This document shows positions 61,199 through 64,000 of a stretch of DNA of 64,000 nt, one piece after another (position 1 is the stretch's first letter; each line of letters opens with the position of its first letter). Below the pieces are notes generated by a model. It worked only from the letters and a program-made list of their open reading frames with translations, ran no database searches and had not been told where the DNA came from. Both the position numbers and the translations under genes were made by a program. This DNA comes from CANLBN01 sp050633825 (GTDB lineage: Bacteria > Pseudomonadota > Gammaproteobacteria > Pseudomonadales > Cellvibrionaceae). The stretch is from the NCBI GenBank assembly GCA_050633825.1, contig JBOEHG010000015.1, positions 1 through 64,000 of the forward strand, read 5' to 3'.

Positions 61199-63127
61199 TT
61201 ATTTTTCTTGTTTTGACTTGATTTTATTGGCTTTCTCTTGATCATACCACCAAGTGAAAACCCCGGTTCTATAATATCGATCATAAATAGGAACAGTGTC
61301 TGGTATTCCAAATTTATTCCAGTGTGCAATTCGATTAGAAGGTTTGTACCATTGGGGAATTACATAATGATGATGTAACAAGACGCGATCAAGAGCCCGT
61401 GTGGCTACCACTAAATCATCACGTTCTTTTGAATTGATGATGCCATTAATCAACTGATCAACAACCGGGTTTTTAACGCCGATAATATTAGAACTACCTT
61501 GCATGCTAGCAGCTTCAGATCCCCAGAAGTTGAGTTGTTCATTACCTGGAGACTCACTTTGGCGAAATACATAGACTCGCATATCAAAATCAAAGTTGCG
61601 GGTACGGTTAATATATTGAGAAGTATCTACAAGGCGAATGTTGGCGATGATGCCCAGTTTTTTTAAGCTTTTAATAAATGGGTTAACAATTCGCTCAAAG
61701 CCCGGTGAGGCAAGCATAATTTCAAATTTAATCGGCTGTTTATTCGCGTTATAAAGTTGGTTTTTAACGACTTTATAGCCAGCATCATCCAAAATTTTCT
61801 TGGCAATACGTAAACTTGGCCGATTACGGCCACTACCATCTGTTTTATGTGGCGTATAAACATTATTAAATATAGTGTCGGGGAGTTGTTCTTTGTAGGG
61901 TAATAATAATGCTAATTCCTTTTCATCGGGTAAGCCAGTAGCTGCAAATTCACTGTTGGTAAAAAAGCTATAAGACCGTTGATAAGCGCCATAGAATAAT
62001 GCTTTGTTAGACCATTCAAAATCAAAAGCGTAGCTCATGGCTTTACGCAATTCGATATCTTGAAAAATAGGTTTGCGAAGGTTAAATATAAAGGCTTGAA
62101 TGCCACTGTTCGCTTTGTGTGGAATCTCTTTTTGTATTAGGTGGCCATTGTTGACTGCAGGTATGTCGTAAGCAGTGGCCCAAAACTTTGAGCTATTCTC
62201 CCAGCGGTAGTCATATTCACCTGCTTTAAGCGCTTCCACAGCAACATTTTGATCCCGGTAATAATCGATACTAATGCGATCAAAATTATAAAAACCTTGA
62301 TTAACGGCTAAATCTTTAGCCCAATAATTATTGACTCGAGCATAGGTGATATTTCTGCCGGCATCGATATCTTCGATCTTGTAGGGGCCACTACCTAATG
62401 GTACTTCTAAACTACTTTGATCAAATTCTTTATCTACCCAAAAATGTTTGGGGAATACAGGAAGGTCTCCTACCGATAAGACTAACTCACGGTTTTCATT
62501 GGTTTTGAAGCTAAACTTGACCTTATGTGGACCAAGAGATTCAACCTTTTCAACATCTCCATAGAAAAACTTGTACGCAGGGTTTCCTTTTTCCATTAAC
62601 AGGTTAAAGCTAAAAACAACATCTTCTGCGGTAATGGCTTGTTTATCATGGAAATAGGCTTCTGGTCGCATGTGGAAGATTATCCAACTACGATCTTCGG
62701 GGTATTCAACCGTATGAGCAAGCAAGCCATATTTGGTGAAGGGCTCATCTAAAGATTGAACCGTAAGCGAGTCATAGATCAAACCTAGGTGTTCAGCGGC
62801 ATTACCTTTGGCGATATATTCATTGAGGCTATCAAAAGTACCTGTGCCAAAAAAGCGCATCATTCCGCCTTTTTTGGCATCAGCGGAGGTGTATTCAAAG
62901 CGTTTGAAATTAGCAGAGTATTTCGGCTCACCATGCATAGCGATAGCATGACTTTTCATAATACGTTGTTTAGGCTCAGCAAGCGGAGCGGGGGGCTTAA
63001 TTTCTTGAAGTTTGGCTGAATTGTTACTAAATGAATGAGGGCTAGATATAAGCAGCAGAGTGCTAAGCGTTGCCAGTGTTATTTTTCGCACAATTGCTTT
63101 ATTCCTGGTCGGTATGTCTATACTCAT
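61199..63127 (-). CDS. yejA: Peptide ABC importer substrate-binding protein YejA
   Basis: 642 residues with a signal peptide (about residues 15-35, TLATLSTLLLISSPHSFS). It belongs to SBP family 5 (PF00496): MRFFGTGTFDSLNEYIAKG, VQSLDEPFTKYGLLA, GSGPYKIEDIDAGRN and YGAYQRSYSFFTNSEFAATG. The first gene of yejABEF. The start is ATG 63127; no strong ribosome site decides it. Confidence 0.94.
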   Translation of the reverse strand: MSIDIPTRNKAIVRKITLATLSTLLLISSPHSFSNNSAKLQEIKPPAPLAEPKQRIMKSHAIAMHGEPKYSANFKRFEYTSADAKKGGMMRFFGTGTFDSLNEYIAKGNAAEHLGLIYDSLTVQSLDEPFTKYGLLAHTVEYPEDRSWIIFHMRPEAYFHDKQAITAEDVVFSFNLLMEKGNPAYKFFYGDVEKVESLGPHKVKFSFKTNENRELVLSVGDLPVFPKHFWVDKEFDQSSLEVPLGSGPYKIEDIDAGRNITYARVNNYWAKDLAVNQGFYNFDRISIDYYRDQNVAVEALKAGEYDYRWENSSKFWATAYDIPAVNNGHLIQKEIPHKANSGIQAFIFNLRKPIFQDIELRKAMSYAFDFEWSNKALFYGAYQRSYSFFTNSEFAATGLPDEKELALLLPYKEQLPDTIFNNVYTPHKTDGSGRNRPSLRIAKKILDDAGYKVVKNQLYNANKQPIKFEIMLASPGFERIVNPFIKSLKKLGIIANIRLVDTSQYINRTRNFDFDMRVYVFRQSESPGNEQLNFWGSEAASMQGSSNIIGVKNPVVDQLINGIINSKERDDLVVATRALDRVLLHHHYVIPQWYKPSNRIAHWNKFGIPDTVPIYDRYYRTGVFTWWYDQEKANKIKSKQEK

Positions 63128-63261
63128 TAATATGAGGACTTATTATCGTTATAGTTCCTTTTAGATTGGGTTCCCTAGGTTCCACTTCCTTAGGTTTTAA
63201 TTGCTTGGATTAGTTCCCTGCATAGTTTGCCTGATTATATCCAGAGAGTAAGTAAATAGCC

Positions 63262-64000
63262 ATGTCTAATAAAGCACCATCTGTGAAAGCGCCATCGGTA
63301 TGGGTTGAAAAGTTAAGTAAAACTGAAATGCCGGTTTTATCTGCGGTTATGCGTCAGTTAAACACTTTAACGGGTGATGATGACTCTGAAGTGAATCAGC
63401 TTGCGGAGGTTATCCTTAAGGACCCTCATTTGACATCACAAATACTGCGTATTGCCAATAGCGTGCAATATAACCCCTCTAATAATGGGATTAGCACAGT
63501 GAGTCGCGCTATCGTGTTATTGGGGTTTCGAGGAGTAAGGTCAATGTGCCTCTCATTGATGGTTGTGGACTCGCTCTTGGGTAAAGAACCCCGAGAGCGC
63601 CTATTACATACTATGGCAAAGGCCTTTCACGCTGCAGTGCAAGCTAAGTCAATTTATAAGAAAATCAATGAAAAAAAGCATGAAGAAGTCTTTATTGCAG
63701 CTCTTTTACATAATTTAGGTGAAATGGCCTTCTGGGCCTATGGTGGTCAAACAGCCGATAAATTGGATGAGAAGCTAGAGAACTGCTTAAACAGTGGTTC
63801 TGGCAACAATATGATTGAAAAAGAGCTGGGAATTAGCTTTAAAAACCTTTCCAGAGAATTAGGTAAAGTCTGGAACCTAGGGGAATCTCTCCAAGAGGTA
63901 CTTTCCTCTGCAGAAAAGGTATCTGAGCAGGCTCAAGCAGTTAGATTGGGAGAAGCCATTAGTCAGTTAGACCCGAATGATAAAGCAGGCCGTGCAGAGT
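63262..64000 (+). CDS. HDOD-domain signalling protein (3' end outside window)
   Basis: At least 246 residues; the frame runs off the window. The HDOD fold is seen from about residue 20: MPVLSAVMRQLNTLTGDD, LAEVILKDPHLTSQILRIAN, NGISTVSRAIVLLGFRGVRS and AALLHNLGEMAFWAYGG. HDOD proteins are HD-GYP relatives lacking the full catalytic residues and act as signalling scaffolds. Divergent from yejA. GAGAGTAAG at 63244-63252 may be its ribosome site. Confidence 0.85.
   Translation, partial: MSNKAPSVKAPSVWVEKLSKTEMPVLSAVMRQLNTLTGDDDSEVNQLAEVILKDPHLTSQILRIANSVQYNPSNNGISTVSRAIVLLGFRGVRSMCLSLMVVDSLLGKEPRERLLHTMAKAFHAAVQAKSIYKKINEKKHEEVFIAALLHNLGEMAFWAYGGQTADKLDEKLENCLNSGSGNNMIEKELGISFKNLSRELGKVWNLGESLQEVLSSAEKVSEQAQAVRLGEAISQLDPNDKAGRAE

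Noticed and set aside
1..64000. CRISPR arrays, tRNA or rRNA genes
   Set aside because: No regularly spaced repeats and no cloverleaf or rRNA-like sequence were recognised on reading; a covariance search was not possible.

Overview
The window looks like chromosomal DNA of a low- to mid-GC marine-type gammaproteobacterium (roughly 40% GC by eye). Evidence for this is the gammaproteobacterial core genes: cmoA-cmoB, scpA-scpB-rluB beside the RNase AM/YciO pair, yejABEF, opgGH, System I cytochrome c maturation (ccmABCDEFG) and YgiM/Slp family proteins. I cannot name the genus. No rRNA, tRNA, CRISPR array, integrase or intact insertion sequence was seen.

Layout. 1-1482: 3' part of a TgpA-type transglutaminase. 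1754-5923: ammonium transporter with an NtrC-like site, MFS transporter, TrmH-family rRNA methyltransferase, Slp lipoprotein. 6039-9090 (minus strand): CBS protein, an unusual PdxJ, YgiM-like SH3 protein, YciI, a VC0807-like membrane protein. 9193-14938 (plus): RNase AM, YciO, Dps, ScpA, ScpB, RluB, VIT-family transporter. 14970-22532: diguanylate cyclase, flavodoxin, tethered thioredoxin-like protein, CmoA/CmoB, a TPR response regulator with a soluble histidine kinase, LysE exporter. 22553-28511: PreP-like M16C protease, DUF599 protein, and an EamA/NAD(P)-binding operon divergent from a MarR regulator across two identical palindromes.

28512-34420 is the accessory region. 28740 to about 31164 is a run of at least five promoterless, co-directional gene cassettes separated by integron attC-type sites, with no integrase nearby (a CALIN-like array). 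The cassettes encode a stand-alone EF-Tu domain-3-like protein, an unknown protein, a VOC/glyoxalase-fold protein, a tiny two-helix membrane protein and a transglutaminase-like protein. The array is bordered by copies of a REP/MITE-like imperfect palindrome, and a different palindrome has invaded the fourth attC site. GNAT, DUF418, RidA and unknown genes follow.

34427-42025: opgGH glucan synthesis, GIY-YIG and J-domain proteins, Ppx/GppA, a methyltransferase and MsrA. 42258-47296: a translationally coupled pair consisting of a secreted DUF1501 protein and a 1157-residue di-heme c-type lipoprotein with a PSD1-like region, resembling the DUF1501/DUF1553 pairs of planctomycetes. 47313-49252: FlhB-C-like protein plus FliK-like protein. 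49476-55009: ccmABCDEFG, ending without ccmH or ccmI and followed by a small phage-lysis-like pair (DUF5675 and a 3TM holin-like protein). 56721-57401: cold-shock protein and a small Cys-rich membrane protein. 57454-63127: complete yejABEF peptide importer. 63262-end: start of an HDOD signalling protein.

The most unusual content is the integrase-less cassette array with its EF-Tu domain-3 cassette, and the DUF1501/di-heme lipoprotein pair. The ccm pathway and the DUF1501 module may be functionally linked, since the large lipoprotein has two CxxCH motifs that would need heme attachment in the periplasm.
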